This document shows, piece by piece, positions 9,491 to 17,752 of a stretch of 54,534 nucleotides of DNA. The stretch spans positions 1-54,534 of the forward strand of contig QCKC01000009.1 of assembly GCA_003215635.1 (NCBI GenBank), written 5' to 3'. A program made the position numbers and the translations under genes. This DNA is from Prochlorococcus sp. AG-409-J19 (lineage in GTDB: Bacteria > Cyanobacteriota > Cyanobacteriia > PCC-6307 > Cyanobiaceae). The number at the start of each line of letters is the position of its first letter. Positions within the stretch are counted from its first letter, which is position 1. The notes under the pieces are model-generated. The model saw only the letters and a program-made list of their open reading frames with translations, was not told the DNA's origin and did no database searches.

Positions 9491-11353
9491 CTATGAAGAC
9501 AAGGTAAAGGAAGAAAGGATATCTTTTGCCTCAACAATAGGAACTAAAGTTGCATCATTTATACTATCGTTCCTAAGTGATGGAAATTCTGATTTACTAC
9601 ATAAACAATAGTCAACTAATAAAACTGGTCTATATAAATCATTTAAAGGTGGATACACTAAGTGACCAGATTCTTGAGAGGTAATATTTCGGTAAACAGG
9701 TTCTAAATCTAGCAATGGGCACCTAATGTTGACAATAATACTAGCTTCACCAGGTTTTAATTTGATTTGGTTAATTCTATAATAAAGACCTCGATTCTGA
9801 TAATTTGGTGTTAATTCAACATATATATCATTATCAACAAGAGCTGCTTGATTGGAATTGAATGATGATTTGTGGCAGATTGCAGGATCATAAACTTTAG
9901 AGTTTATGTAGCGTTGGTTTTCTATTCTATTAATAATCGAAGTGGAGGTTGCATATCCCAATAGTGGCAAAACAATTGCGAATAGAGTATCGCTAGAGTC
10001 ATGGTGGTTTGTTAGGTAAAAGCCTTTAAAGTCTAAAAAGTGTCGTATACGACAATAAAGAATCGTTCCTGGATTAGATTCAATAAACCTATGATTATTC
10101 TTTTTCGATGAAAATTGACAAATAGATTTTGGAAATCTTACAAGATTTGAGATGAATTCTTTGTTGGTAAATACTCTGATTAAATGATCAATATAGTTTT
10201 TATCTATGCTAGAAATTTTGTCATTAGCAACTTGCATACGCTGTGAATTTGTCTGCGGTCCCTTTAATGTACTAGGATAAGTAAAATCTTTATTCGATTG
10301 AGTACTAGCATCAATTACTAATTTAGATGCATTTAAACAAAACTCTTTTGATAACAAACCTTTGATAACACCTGCAGCAGGGATTGTTGAGTAGTCAACA
10401 AAAGTAATATTCTGAGCTTCCTTAATACTTTTAGAATATTGATTGAGTGAAGTGAGCGAAACAGATTCAAAACTATCTAGCCATGCATAGAGTGTCTCAT
10501 GTTGATCTATAATGGACTTTGAAAGAGGGCTATTAGATATAATATCTGGTCTAATAGATGGAATAAAAACGTATTCAGCAAATCCCTTAAATTCTCCTTC
10601 TTGCCTTCTCGATTTTCTAATTTGTCCTTCACTAAATATAAATCCAGCATTATGAAGCTTATTTATCAAGTTGGCATGTTGCTTGATATTAGGGTTCAAC
10701 TCAATTTGTATACTTGAAATTCTATGAATAAGGCAAGATGTAAATAAACTCTCACACACGTCTGCTTCAAGTCCATCAACATCAATCTTGATATTAATCG
10801 GAGCATTGCTGGGGATATTAGAAACTTTGATAAGCTCTTCTAATGAAATACAAAAAACATCCCTGGTTATTCTCTTCTTAGATGTAGTTGGGTTAAGCCT
10901 GAAATCCTGGTTAGCTCCAACTTGATGACAACTGAAACCAGGAATGTCCTTAGTAAGATATATCTTAGATGATTTACCTTTCAATTGTGTTGAAATTGCT
11001 AATTGAAGAGCTGTCACAGAACCAGAACTAATTCTATTTGCTTCAATATTCTTAGTTAATTCTATATAATTTCTAAGTTCTGGCTCAACTGAAATAACAT
11101 GTTTAACATGGAACAATGCTGACGGCAAAGTATAAATCCCGATGTTGGCTCCAACATCAATTAGATAAGACTCTGAGTTTAATGACTGTAGCCACTTTAG
11201 AGTTGTAGGCTCTTTGGTAAGAAAAGTCTCCCCTCGCCACCTAATCATTGGGGAAGTAGCCTTGATAGTGAATTGACCATATCCCGGATAATCAATATGT
11301 ACCTCCTCATCCAAGGTCTCTGGTGTCGAATTAAATTCAGCCAAGGAGAACAT
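9491..11353 (-). CDS. FkbM methyltransferase fused to 2OG-Fe(II) oxygenase-like domain
   Basis: About 620 residues carry two domains. Residues about 40-265 are an FkbM-type SAM methyltransferase: LIDVGANIGIYTLPSA is the SAM-binding loop, VEPELRNYIELTKNIEAN the acidic second strand, and INIKIDVDGLEADV a later core strand. Residues about 325-610 match the oxygenase at 7035-8066: HxD in TNHHDSSDTLF near 449, distal His in GHLVYPP near 564 and Arg in LYRPVLLVDY near 575. The start at ATG 11353 is preferred over TTG 11362 because an AGGA motif sits upstream. O-methylation plus hydroxylation of a sugar or related substrate is inferred from the families and the adjacent glycosyltransferase; no substrate is shown. 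Confidence 0.7.
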   Translation of the reverse strand: MFSLAEFNSTPETLDEEVHIDYPGYGQFTIKATSPMIRWRGETFLTKEPTTLKWLQSLNSESYLIDVGANIGIYTLPSALFHVKHVISVEPELRNYIELTKNIEANRISSGSVTALQLAISTQLKGKSSKIYLTKDIPGFSCHQVGANQDFRLNPTTSKKRITRDVFCISLEELIKVSNIPSNAPINIKIDVDGLEADVCESLFTSCLIHRISSIQIELNPNIKQHANLINKLHNAGFIFSEGQIRKSRRQEGEFKGFAEYVFIPSIRPDIISNSPLSKSIIDQHETLYAWLDSFESVSLTSLNQYSKSIKEAQNITFVDYSTIPAAGVIKGLLSKEFCLNASKLVIDASTQSNKDFTYPSTLKGPQTNSQRMQVANDKISSIDKNYIDHLIRVFTNKEFISNLVRFPKSICQFSSKKNNHRFIESNPGTILYCRIRHFLDFKGFYLTNHHDSSDTLFAIVLPLLGYATSTSIINRIENQRYINSKVYDPAICHKSSFNSNQAALVDNDIYVELTPNYQNRGLYYRINQIKLKPGEASIIVNIRCPLLDLEPVYRNITSQESGHLVYPPLNDLYRPVLLVDYCLCSKSEFPSLRNDSINDATLVPIVEAKDILSSFTLSS

Positions 11354-11490
11354 AATTATCAATCCTCATAAGTTTACCAGCATTATTAACATGTTCCTAA
11401 AACAGGATTTAAACTAATAAGGAAAGCTTATAAAGTAAATAGATATATCATCTATGTATTCTTTTAGTATTTTGATCCAACTCTAAATTC

Positions 11491-11814
11491 TTAATTGCGA
11501 TATCTTGGCTCAAAACGACGCCTAATTGACTCTAGTCTAAGCAAAGTCTGACGAGCTGCACTAACAAAAGTAAACTTTAGCGCCCTACCTGATTTAAACA
11601 TTGCTTCACCTACAATTTTGGTTCTAGCTATTTCAATTTGGTAGGCCCTGTTTAAAGCATTTTCAGCATCTATATTTGCCAACTTTGCCTTCTGGGCAAG
11701 CTTCCCGGTCTTAGATCTAGGTAGAACTGTTGGTATAGTTTCAGGCTCCTGCCATGGCCAAAGCCATGTGGATTTCTTTTTTGTGATTGCACCTGAATTT
11801 GGTTCTGATGACAT
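11491..11814 (-). CDS. small basic hypothetical protein
   Basis: This protein of about 107 residues is unrecognised. The N-terminal third is polar and rich in Ser, Thr, Lys and Pro with a WLWPWQEPE tryptophan cluster. The rest is predicted helical and basic (KLAQKAKLANIDAENALNRAYQIEIARTK), ending in ARQTLLRLESIRRRFEPRYRN. ATG at 11814 is preferred to TTG at 11820. It is isolated: more than 130 bases lie on each side. It may be a lineage-specific cyanobacterial protein; function unknown. Confidence 0.6.
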   Translation of the reverse strand: MSSEPNSGAITKKKSTWLWPWQEPETIPTVLPRSKTGKLAQKAKLANIDAENALNRAYQIEIARTKIVGEAMFKSGRALKFTFVSAARQTLLRLESIRRRFEPRYRN

Positions 11815-11978
11815 TTTCAAAGGTTCTTATATAGAAAATTCACCTAATGGGATTAAAACTCACTTGGTAGGCTCAAACACATCTTAATGCTAAAAAGACC
11901 ATAGGCGACCAGAAGGAAAGTAAAAGTAGAGATTAAATAGGCCTCAACCAGAGAAAGAAGACTAGTAGTTCTTAATAA

Positions 11979-12371
11979 AAAATATGTGTTGAAGTACAGT
12001 CATTAAAAGGATTAAGAAGACTACGAGCTCAAGCCCCTCTGATTATAAGCTCAAGAAATACCAGTCTAGATTGGATCTGCCAAAATAGCGCTGTGGAGAC
12101 GACTTCAAGAATATTTGATGGATTGGTAAATTCACCTATTGCACTTAAAGGGAATGTAGTGCATTTTGAGAACGCCTAACATCAAAATCACTTGGGACTT
12201 CCAGAACTTGTTCATGCATCTCCTAAAGGAGGAACCGTTCATAAATACGAACTAACTGGCGGTAAACGTTCATTTCAAAGGTTTCTAAGTTGCTACCTTG
12301 GTTCCTGCAAGTTTTGCAATGATTTTGATGAAGCAACAACTTTCCTTAAAACTGTTGAAGCTCCTGGTTGA
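11979..12371 (+). pseudogene. broken reading frame with internal stop
   Basis: One rightward frame stays protein-like over about 130 codons but is cut by an in-frame TAA at 12177-12179 and has no good start. Upstream of the stop it reads for example QAPLIISSRNTSLDWICQNS and IALKGNVVHFENA. Downstream it continues, open, as LPELVHASPKGGTVHKYELT, then RFLSCYLGSCKFCNDFDEAT, and ends with TGA at 12369. The Cys-x2-Cys pair and normal codon use suggest a decayed gene rather than chance. I cannot name the parent family. It overlaps nothing and touches the end of the convergent amidotransferase gene. Confidence 0.5.
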
Positions 12372-12372
12372 A

Positions 12373-13110
12373 TTACTTTCTATCTTTAACAAACATAATA
12401 CCAATAATCCCTTTTAATAATCTCATTCTCTTAGCAAGACTTTTATGATAATACAATTTATTTTGTTGAACTAAAAGCTCTCTACCCATATATCCCAACC
12501 CATTTTCAATAAACTCGTGATCCTCTTCTATCCATTTATACACATCATTTTCCTTAAGCTCAATATGAAATTGTAAACCATAAGAATTTTGACCGATTCT
12601 AAAAAGCTGCTCATTGCATAACGAGCTAGTCGCTAATAAAACTGACTCTTTTGGCAGATTTATCCTATCTCCATGCCAGTGCAAAACATGCAGATCATTC
12701 GACATATATTTAGAAATTGAATCAGCCTTAATCTCAGGAGTAACCGTAATCTGAGACCAACCAATCTCTGATCCTTTTACATTATTGATCATCATAGGTT
12801 CAGCTGAACCACCAGCAGCACATGCTAAAAGTTGTGCTCCTAGACATACACCCATTACTGGTATTTCACAAGACAAAGAATATGTAATTAATTCCAACTG
12901 ATCTTTCAACCAAAAATACTTCTCTGTCCACATATCTGCTATCCCCATTGGTCCTCCAAGGAAAACCAAACCATCTCCCTGAGATATCTCAGGCAATGAT
13001 TCTCCTAAATATGGTCTAATAATAGTGGGATTTAATAAATATTCAGTGGCAATCGGATAAATAAATCCCGGCCCCTCTCTTTCAATTTGTTGGATAATAT
13101 AAAGAGTCAT
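12373..13110 (-). CDS. class I glutamine amidotransferase-like protein
   Basis: The 245-residue protein is a stand-alone class I glutamine amidotransferase (GMP synthase glutaminase-like). The oxyanion loop is visible in LVFLGGPMGIAD near residue 50, the nucleophile Cys in GVCLGAQLLACAAGG near residue 90, and the catalytic His with following Glu in YGLQFHIEL near residue 180. Such proteins release ammonia from glutamine, or act as gamma-glutamyl hydrolases, in the cytoplasm. The partner cannot be identified here. It is the last gene of a leftward run behind an ABC exporter, 38 bases after the second permease. Confidence 0.8.
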   Translation of the reverse strand: MTLYIIQQIEREGPGFIYPIATEYLLNPTIIRPYLGESLPEISQGDGLVFLGGPMGIADMWTEKYFWLKDQLELITYSLSCEIPVMGVCLGAQLLACAAGGSAEPMMINNVKGSEIGWSQITVTPEIKADSISKYMSNDLHVLHWHGDRINLPKESVLLATSSLCNEQLFRIGQNSYGLQFHIELKENDVYKWIEEDHEFIENGLGYMGRELLVQQNKLYYHKSLAKRMRLLKGIIGIMFVKDRK

Positions 13111-13148
13111 TAGTATTCAGAAAGAAATAATGAATGATAAGCTTCTTA

Positions 13149-13949
13149 TCAACTAGAAGCAGAAGTATAGAAACGCAAGGCAAAGCTCCAGAAAATACGT
13201 GAAATACTAAAGAAAATAGAAGCTAAAAATAATGAAGATAGGGTCATAGAAATACTAGACATTCCTAATACAGACTGTGCTGGTACAGTAGTGAGAAAGG
13301 TTATGGGTAGAATTACAGTAAATAAGAACCTTAGGATACTTGGATAAGCGGAAACAGGATATCTTCCAGCAACTAAAGTAGCTCTTAAAACCTCAGTGGC
13401 ATTCCAAACCTTTACAAACCAAATGCTAGTAGTTGCAATAATAAACCATAAAGAATAAAGGATAATAAAACTCGAAACTATAGTTGAAAGAAACATCATA
13501 AGGTCAATAAGTGTTGGGTTATAACTTCCTAGAGAAATTCCCCATATAATCAAACTAAATCCTCCTATTATTGAAGGTAGTCCCCATGGTGATATTGACC
13601 TAGAAGAGAGGTAAAATTGAGTATCCATAGGCTTGAGAAGAATAAAATCTAGTGTGCCATTTTGTACATGCTTAACCAAAGAAGTAAGGCTTGGCTGTAG
13701 CAAAGAAATGATAAAGCCTTCTAGAAAGATATAAATTCCCAGAACTACAATTGATGAATTCCATTCCCAGCCTCCCAGTGTAGATCCTGAGGAATAAAAC
13801 AGTGAAAGAATAAATATACTACCTAACAAATTTCCAATTACAGAAATTAGCTCCACAAAAGCATTTAATCGATATTCAACCTCGGAAGAAAAACTGGTCT
13901 TAGCGAAGATCTTTAGAATTATAATAATACTTTGAAAGAGTTTCCACAT
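13149..13949 (-). CDS. ABC-2 type exporter permease (second subunit)
   Basis: This 266-residue integral membrane protein has about six hydrophobic spans (for example FVELISVIGNLLGSIFILSLFY, IVVLGIYIFLEGFIISLL, STIVSSFIILYSLWFIIATTS) and fits the DUF990/ABC2_membrane_6 permease family. A conserved-looking cytoplasmic loop NGTLDFILLKPMDTQFYLSSR lies near residues 90-112. With the neighbouring permease (13955, five bases apart) and ATPase (14773) it would form a three-gene exporter in the inner membrane. Substrate unknown. Confidence 0.8.
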   Translation of the reverse strand: MWKLFQSIIIILKIFAKTSFSSEVEYRLNAFVELISVIGNLLGSIFILSLFYSSGSTLGGWEWNSSIVVLGIYIFLEGFIISLLQPSLTSLVKHVQNGTLDFILLKPMDTQFYLSSRSISPWGLPSIIGGFSLIIWGISLGSYNPTLIDLMMFLSTIVSSFIILYSLWFIIATTSIWFVKVWNATEVLRATLVAGRYPVSAYPSILRFLFTVILPITFLTTVPAQSVLGMSSISMTLSSLFLASIFFSISRIFWSFALRFYTSASS

Positions 13950-13954
13950 TGCTC

Positions 13955-14767
13955 TTAACTACCCATTGCCGAGTATCTTTTGAGTCCAAAATGCCAAAGC
14001 AATCTTCCTGTACATGTAAATAATGTCAACCAAAACAATAAAGTCATTAATACAGATAAAGTATTCACCTCTAAACCGGCAATAATCTTGGAGGGGTAAT
14101 ACAGGATATACGGGAAAGGTGTAAACAATGCAAATGATTTGATAAACGCTGGGAAGCTATCGATTGGAGCTAGCAAACCTGATAGGAATAGGTAAGGTAT
14201 CATAAGAAGTCTCTCAACAGAACTAGATCGTTCTGTCCAAAAACAAAGCATGGAAAAATTCCAATGGAGCATAAATCTAACACTAAATGCAAGATAAATA
14301 GCTATTAAACCCATTACAACATCTTTTAATCCAGGCATCCAGAAAAGATTAGGTGAAAATAGTATAAGTATAATCAACATCAATATTACGATAGGAATTC
14401 TGCTAATTTGTTCTGCTATGTGGGATAAATAATACCTCCAGAAAGGCGCTATTGGTTGTAGTAAATAAGGAGCCATCCTACCTTCAATTGTATCTTCCTC
14501 AAAAGTAACCATAACCCACACTGCCGTAAATTGTCTTACAATAAATGCAGAAATAAAATAACGAGAAAGATTATCTCGAGAGAATATAGAACTGATTGAT
14601 GATTGAGACTCTTGCCATAATGCTAACATTATCAATGGTAGCAAACCTGAAAGAGCCCAAAGAACTATTTCAGCTCTATACTCGATCATCAATGAGTATT
14701 GAGCAATTAGGATTGCCCTTGCTGCCAATATAAATTTCCGAAGTCTTAAACTATACTTATTAGACAT
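13955..14767 (-). CDS. ABC-2 type exporter permease (first subunit)
   Basis: The 270-residue protein is the other DUF990-type permease of this exporter. Six hydrophobic spans are readable, including ALSGLLPLIMLALW near residue 35, PIVILMLIILILFSPNLF near 125 and LSVLMTLLFWLTLFTCTGRLLW near the end. A basic N-terminus precedes the first span. Pairing of two non-identical permeases with one ATPase is typical of this family. It starts with ATG, five bases after the ATPase stop, so the three genes are almost certainly cotranscribed and translated together. Confidence 0.82.
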   Translation of the reverse strand: MSNKYSLRLRKFILAARAILIAQYSLMIEYRAEIVLWALSGLLPLIMLALWQESQSSISSIFSRDNLSRYFISAFIVRQFTAVWVMVTFEEDTIEGRMAPYLLQPIAPFWRYYLSHIAEQISRIPIVILMLIILILFSPNLFWMPGLKDVVMGLIAIYLAFSVRFMLHWNFSMLCFWTERSSSVERLLMIPYLFLSGLLAPIDSFPAFIKSFALFTPFPYILYYPSKIIAGLEVNTLSVLMTLLFWLTLFTCTGRLLWHFGLKRYSAMGS

Positions 14768-14772
14768 AATAA

Positions 14773-15756
14773 TTATTTTTTCGAGTCTTTAAGGAACAAA
14801 CGACTGATTAGATTTTCTATTGGTGGATCTTTAATTTCTAAATCAGTAACAGAATACTTCTCAAGTATCTCTGAAATATTCGGAATAACTCTTTCGCGAG
14901 GTATTAGAAGATGAACATAATGATCATTAGATTCATGAATAGAACCATATTTTCTAAATTCAGAAAGAGGATATAGATTGCTAAATTCTATTTTTACTGA
15001 CCTATAAGGAGTTAATTTCTCAGTCAAAGATGCCATGGAACCGTCATGAAACAGGTTACCTTTATGTAAAACCAATACACGTTCACATAATGATGTTATA
15101 TCTGCCATATAATGACTTGTAAGAAAGATGGTTGCACCATATTTACGATTATACTCTAAAAGAAAATCTCGGACTCTAATCTGAGAATTAACATCCAATC
15201 CTAAAGTTGGCTCATCGAGAAATAATACAGATGGTAGATGTAATAATGATGCTAGCAATTCAGCTTTCATCCTTTGGCCAAGAGATAATTTTCTTACAGG
15301 CCTGTATAATTCATCGTCAAGCTCAAGCATTTCGCCTAAATTCTTAATTCTCCTTTTAGTTTCACTTTCTGATATTCCATAAATTGCTGCGTTAACTAAT
15401 AAAGATTCAATAGGTGGTAAATCCCAAATCAACTGTTGCTTCTGACCCATAACCAAAGTGATTTTCCGCAGAAATTTAGGACTTCTTCTTTGGGGCTTAT
15501 AACCTGCAACAGAGATAAGACCAGAACTCGGATGTATTAAACCGCAAAGCATTTTAAGAGTTGTCGTTTTCCCTGCGCCATTAGGACCTATAAATCCCAC
15601 CATTTCCCCTTCATTAATAGAAAAGTTAATTCCCTGAACTGCTTTAACCTCACGGCTAGTTCTAAGAAACAGATACTTTAAGGAGCCTCTCAGACCAGGT
15701 TCTTTCTCCGCAATTTGATAATTTTTGGAAAGGCCTTTAACGTCGATACTAATCAC
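14773..15756 (-). CDS. ABC-2 exporter ATP-binding protein
   Basis: About 327 residues form a NatA/CcmA-like ABC ATPase. Walker A is FIGPNGAGKTTTLKML near residue 56, Q-loop region VMGQKQQLIWDLP near 104, signature LSLGQRMKAELLASLLH near 155, Walker B VLFLDEPTLGLD near 175 and the H-loop His in TSHYMAD near 210. A roughly 100-residue C-terminal extension follows. It powers the two permeases downstream. GTG at 15756 or TTG at 15762 could be the start. The promoter must lie in the 310-base gap before the divergent Rieske gene. Confidence 0.9.
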   Translation of the reverse strand: MISIDVKGLSKNYQIAEKEPGLRGSLKYLFLRTSREVKAVQGINFSINEGEMVGFIGPNGAGKTTTLKMLCGLIHPSSGLISVAGYKPQRRSPKFLRKITLVMGQKQQLIWDLPPIESLLVNAAIYGISESETKRRIKNLGEMLELDDELYRPVRKLSLGQRMKAELLASLLHLPSVLFLDEPTLGLDVNSQIRVRDFLLEYNRKYGATIFLTSHYMADITSLCERVLVLHKGNLFHDGSMASLTEKLTPYRSVKIEFSNLYPLSEFRKYGSIHESNDHYVHLLIPRERVIPNISEILEKYSVTDLEIKDPPIENLISRLFLKDSKK

Positions 15757-15762
15757 TATCAA

Positions 15763-16073
15763 AAATTATCTGTAACTAGCCTATAAAATCATCGGGCAAA
15801 AAGTCACATTAAGAATTACTCGAAAAAAAGAATCAAGACAAAAAGGTCTGCTTAATACACATTTCGTCTAAAAAAAGGGCAGGGAAGCTCTTTTGAATAC
15901 ATTTTGTCGCAATCTTAAAAAAGCATTTACTCCAATGGTTTTCGCGATATTCACAACCGTAGATGACAGAATCTAGCGTTTTATAACCACATTCAAAGAA
16001 AGTTGATTATGGCTTAGGATAATTGGGTCTTGAATACCTATCTATTGCCTTATAAAAGACTGAATGATTACCC
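15763..16073. other. divergent intergenic region (ABC exporter / Rieske oxygenase)
   Basis: The 311 bases separate two divergent transcripts and must hold both promoters. I see an AT-rich stretch with a TTATAA box near 16050 that could serve the Rieske gene, but no convincing operator palindrome, terminator or small gene. Confidence 0.5.
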
Positions 16074-17408
16074 ATGAGTAAACAAGGACTGAATTCCAAT
16101 AACTCAACTGCAGTGACCAGTCAGTCTTCTGTAAATTCTCCCTTGGGACAAGGCGTAAAAGAGACTCCAGGAACACAAATATCTAGACAACCTACCAATC
16201 AATTATCGAATGGGCTTCTGGGATGGTATGCAGCCTGTAGCACCCAAAGCCTAAAAAAAGGAGACTTGCACTTCTTTTCGATGTACAACGAGCCACTAAT
16301 AATATATAGAGATCAGGAGAATAGAGTTAGATGCCTAAAAGACTTATGTCCGCACCGAGGTGCATCTTTTCAGGGCGGAAAGCTCGAAAATGGTGAACTT
16401 GTATGCCCATATCACGGAGCCAGATTTTCTTCTAATGGGGATTGCACCAATTTAGACCGTATTACTTGCCATCATATTGTAGATTCAAATTACAATAACT
16501 ATGCCAAGAAAATCCATCTATACCAATATCCATGTATTGAGAAGGGAGGATATGTTTATATATACTACTCAGGGAAGGCTCAGACTAATGTACAAGAATT
16601 TGACATAAAAACAACATTAGAAGACTCATTACCAGAATCATATGGATTCAAACCTGAAGAATATTCGTTTGAAGAAGTCTGTGTAGATTTCAAATGTGAC
16701 TGGGCAAGAATAATTGAAAATCATCTAGATATACTACATATATTCTGGGTTCACGGTGACACTATCCCAGATAAGGATGTCAATAGAAATGTGATCACAA
16801 GCTTTAACCAAAAAATTACCAGAGATTATCGACATATCGAAAGCAAATATAACCATAAAGATAAATCCAAGGGAGAATTTATCACTTTAAAGTTTGTACC
16901 ACCTGGAAGAGTTTTCATATATAAAGGTGATCCTAAAAGTGCACGATATGTCCAGGTACTTGATCACATTCCACTTGGTAATAATCGAGCAAGAGTTATT
17001 GTTAGACACTACAGAAAGTTCCTACAGAACAAAGTCTTTACCTCATTAGTGATGTTCCAGTCACTTCAACACAGAATTTTCTACAAAGTCTTCTCAGAGG
17101 ATTACTTGATACTAAAAACTCAAACCTATAACGAACAGATGGGTTACATTCAAAAGGATAATGTTAAGCTACTAGGTGAAGACAAGATGGTTCAATACTA
17201 CTGGGATTGGCTACAAAATGCCCTTAAGGAAGACAAACCCTGGGATTTGCATGCAACTACAGCAACGACAAATACCGTATATAATGATATGCCCATGATT
17301 TACCCACCAGAAAATAATAAATTAGCCCAACAAAATTCCAACAGAATAAACCGCCAAATTCTTACAAGGCTTTTACTTCCATTAACTCTACTCCTAATTC
17401 TTTTATAG
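16074..17408 (+). CDS. Rieske non-haem oxygenase, PaO/CAO-like
   Basis: This 444-residue protein has a Rieske [2Fe-2S] domain (CPHRGASFQGGKLENGELVC then PYH, near residues 93-117) and a mononuclear iron domain with the N-x2-D-x2-H-x4-H motif in NHLDILHIFWVH near 218-229. This architecture is shared by pheophorbide a oxygenase, chlorophyllide a oxygenase and Tic55. The first 45 residues are polar and low-complexity, and the last 17 (LTRLLLPLTLLLILL) form a membrane anchor as in membrane-bound PaO relatives. It begins the iron/antenna island, and a 36-aa membrane peptide follows 14 bases later. A chlorophyll oxygenase is attractive because pcb lies nearby, but the substrate is not proven. Confidence 0.85.
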   Translation: MSKQGLNSNNSTAVTSQSSVNSPLGQGVKETPGTQISRQPTNQLSNGLLGWYAACSTQSLKKGDLHFFSMYNEPLIIYRDQENRVRCLKDLCPHRGASFQGGKLENGELVCPYHGARFSSNGDCTNLDRITCHHIVDSNYNNYAKKIHLYQYPCIEKGGYVYIYYSGKAQTNVQEFDIKTTLEDSLPESYGFKPEEYSFEEVCVDFKCDWARIIENHLDILHIFWVHGDTIPDKDVNRNVITSFNQKITRDYRHIESKYNHKDKSKGEFITLKFVPPGRVFIYKGDPKSARYVQVLDHIPLGNNRARVIVRHYRKFLQNKVFTSLVMFQSLQHRIFYKVFSEDYLILKTQTYNEQMGYIQKDNVKLLGEDKMVQYYWDWLQNALKEDKPWDLHATTATTNTVYNDMPMIYPPENNKLAQQNSNRINRQILTRLLLPLTLLLILL

Positions 17409-17422
17409 AATACGCTCGAGAA

Positions 17423-17533
17423 ATGTCGGATTACAATAAAAACTCAATAATATTAAATTGGGTAGTACTTGCAATTTTTATATATACTACCTGGCAGCTT
17501 GGAAGCTACTGGTTAGATAAATTCTTAAATTAG
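17423..17533 (+). CDS. 36-aa single-span membrane peptide
   Basis: An ATG-started ORF of 36 codons lies 14 bases after the Rieske oxygenase stop, with a purine-rich CTCGAGA just upstream. The peptide has a polar head (MSDYNKNS), one membrane span (ILNWVVLAIFIYTTWQLGSY) and a short amphipathic tail (WLDKFLN). The span length and spacing fit a small thylakoid or plasma-membrane subunit cotranscribed with the anchored oxygenase. I do not recognise the family. It is short enough that chance cannot be excluded. Confidence 0.5.
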   Translation: MSDYNKNSIILNWVVLAIFIYTTWQLGSYWLDKFLN

Positions 17534-17653
17534 AGCCTAATATAGTTATAATTCAATCAGAATATGCTGACTTTAATAGCTATAAGTTTACTTTTTATTG
17601 AGAAGTACCACGTGATCTTCAGATACAACCAACATAAAAGCTGATATTTAGGC

Positions 17654-17677
17654 AATGTTAATCAAATTGGTAACATT
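17654..17677. promoter_or_regulatory. dyad-symmetric candidate operator upstream of isiB
   Basis: Perfect 7-base inverted arms AATGTTA (17654-17660) and TAACATT (17671-17677) are separated by 10 bases. The site ends 75 bases before the flavodoxin ATG, a suitable place for a regulator. Arm spacing suggests a dimeric helix-turn-helix protein; two CRP-type regulators lie 5-9 kb downstream in the same island. A Fur relative could also bind AT-rich dyads. Confidence 0.4.
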
Positions 17678-17752
17678 TTATACGGGAGATAGTGTTTCAA
17701 TCTAAGGGAATGGTGAGTATTCTGGCTTAGGAAAGGACTCTATCTAAAATCC

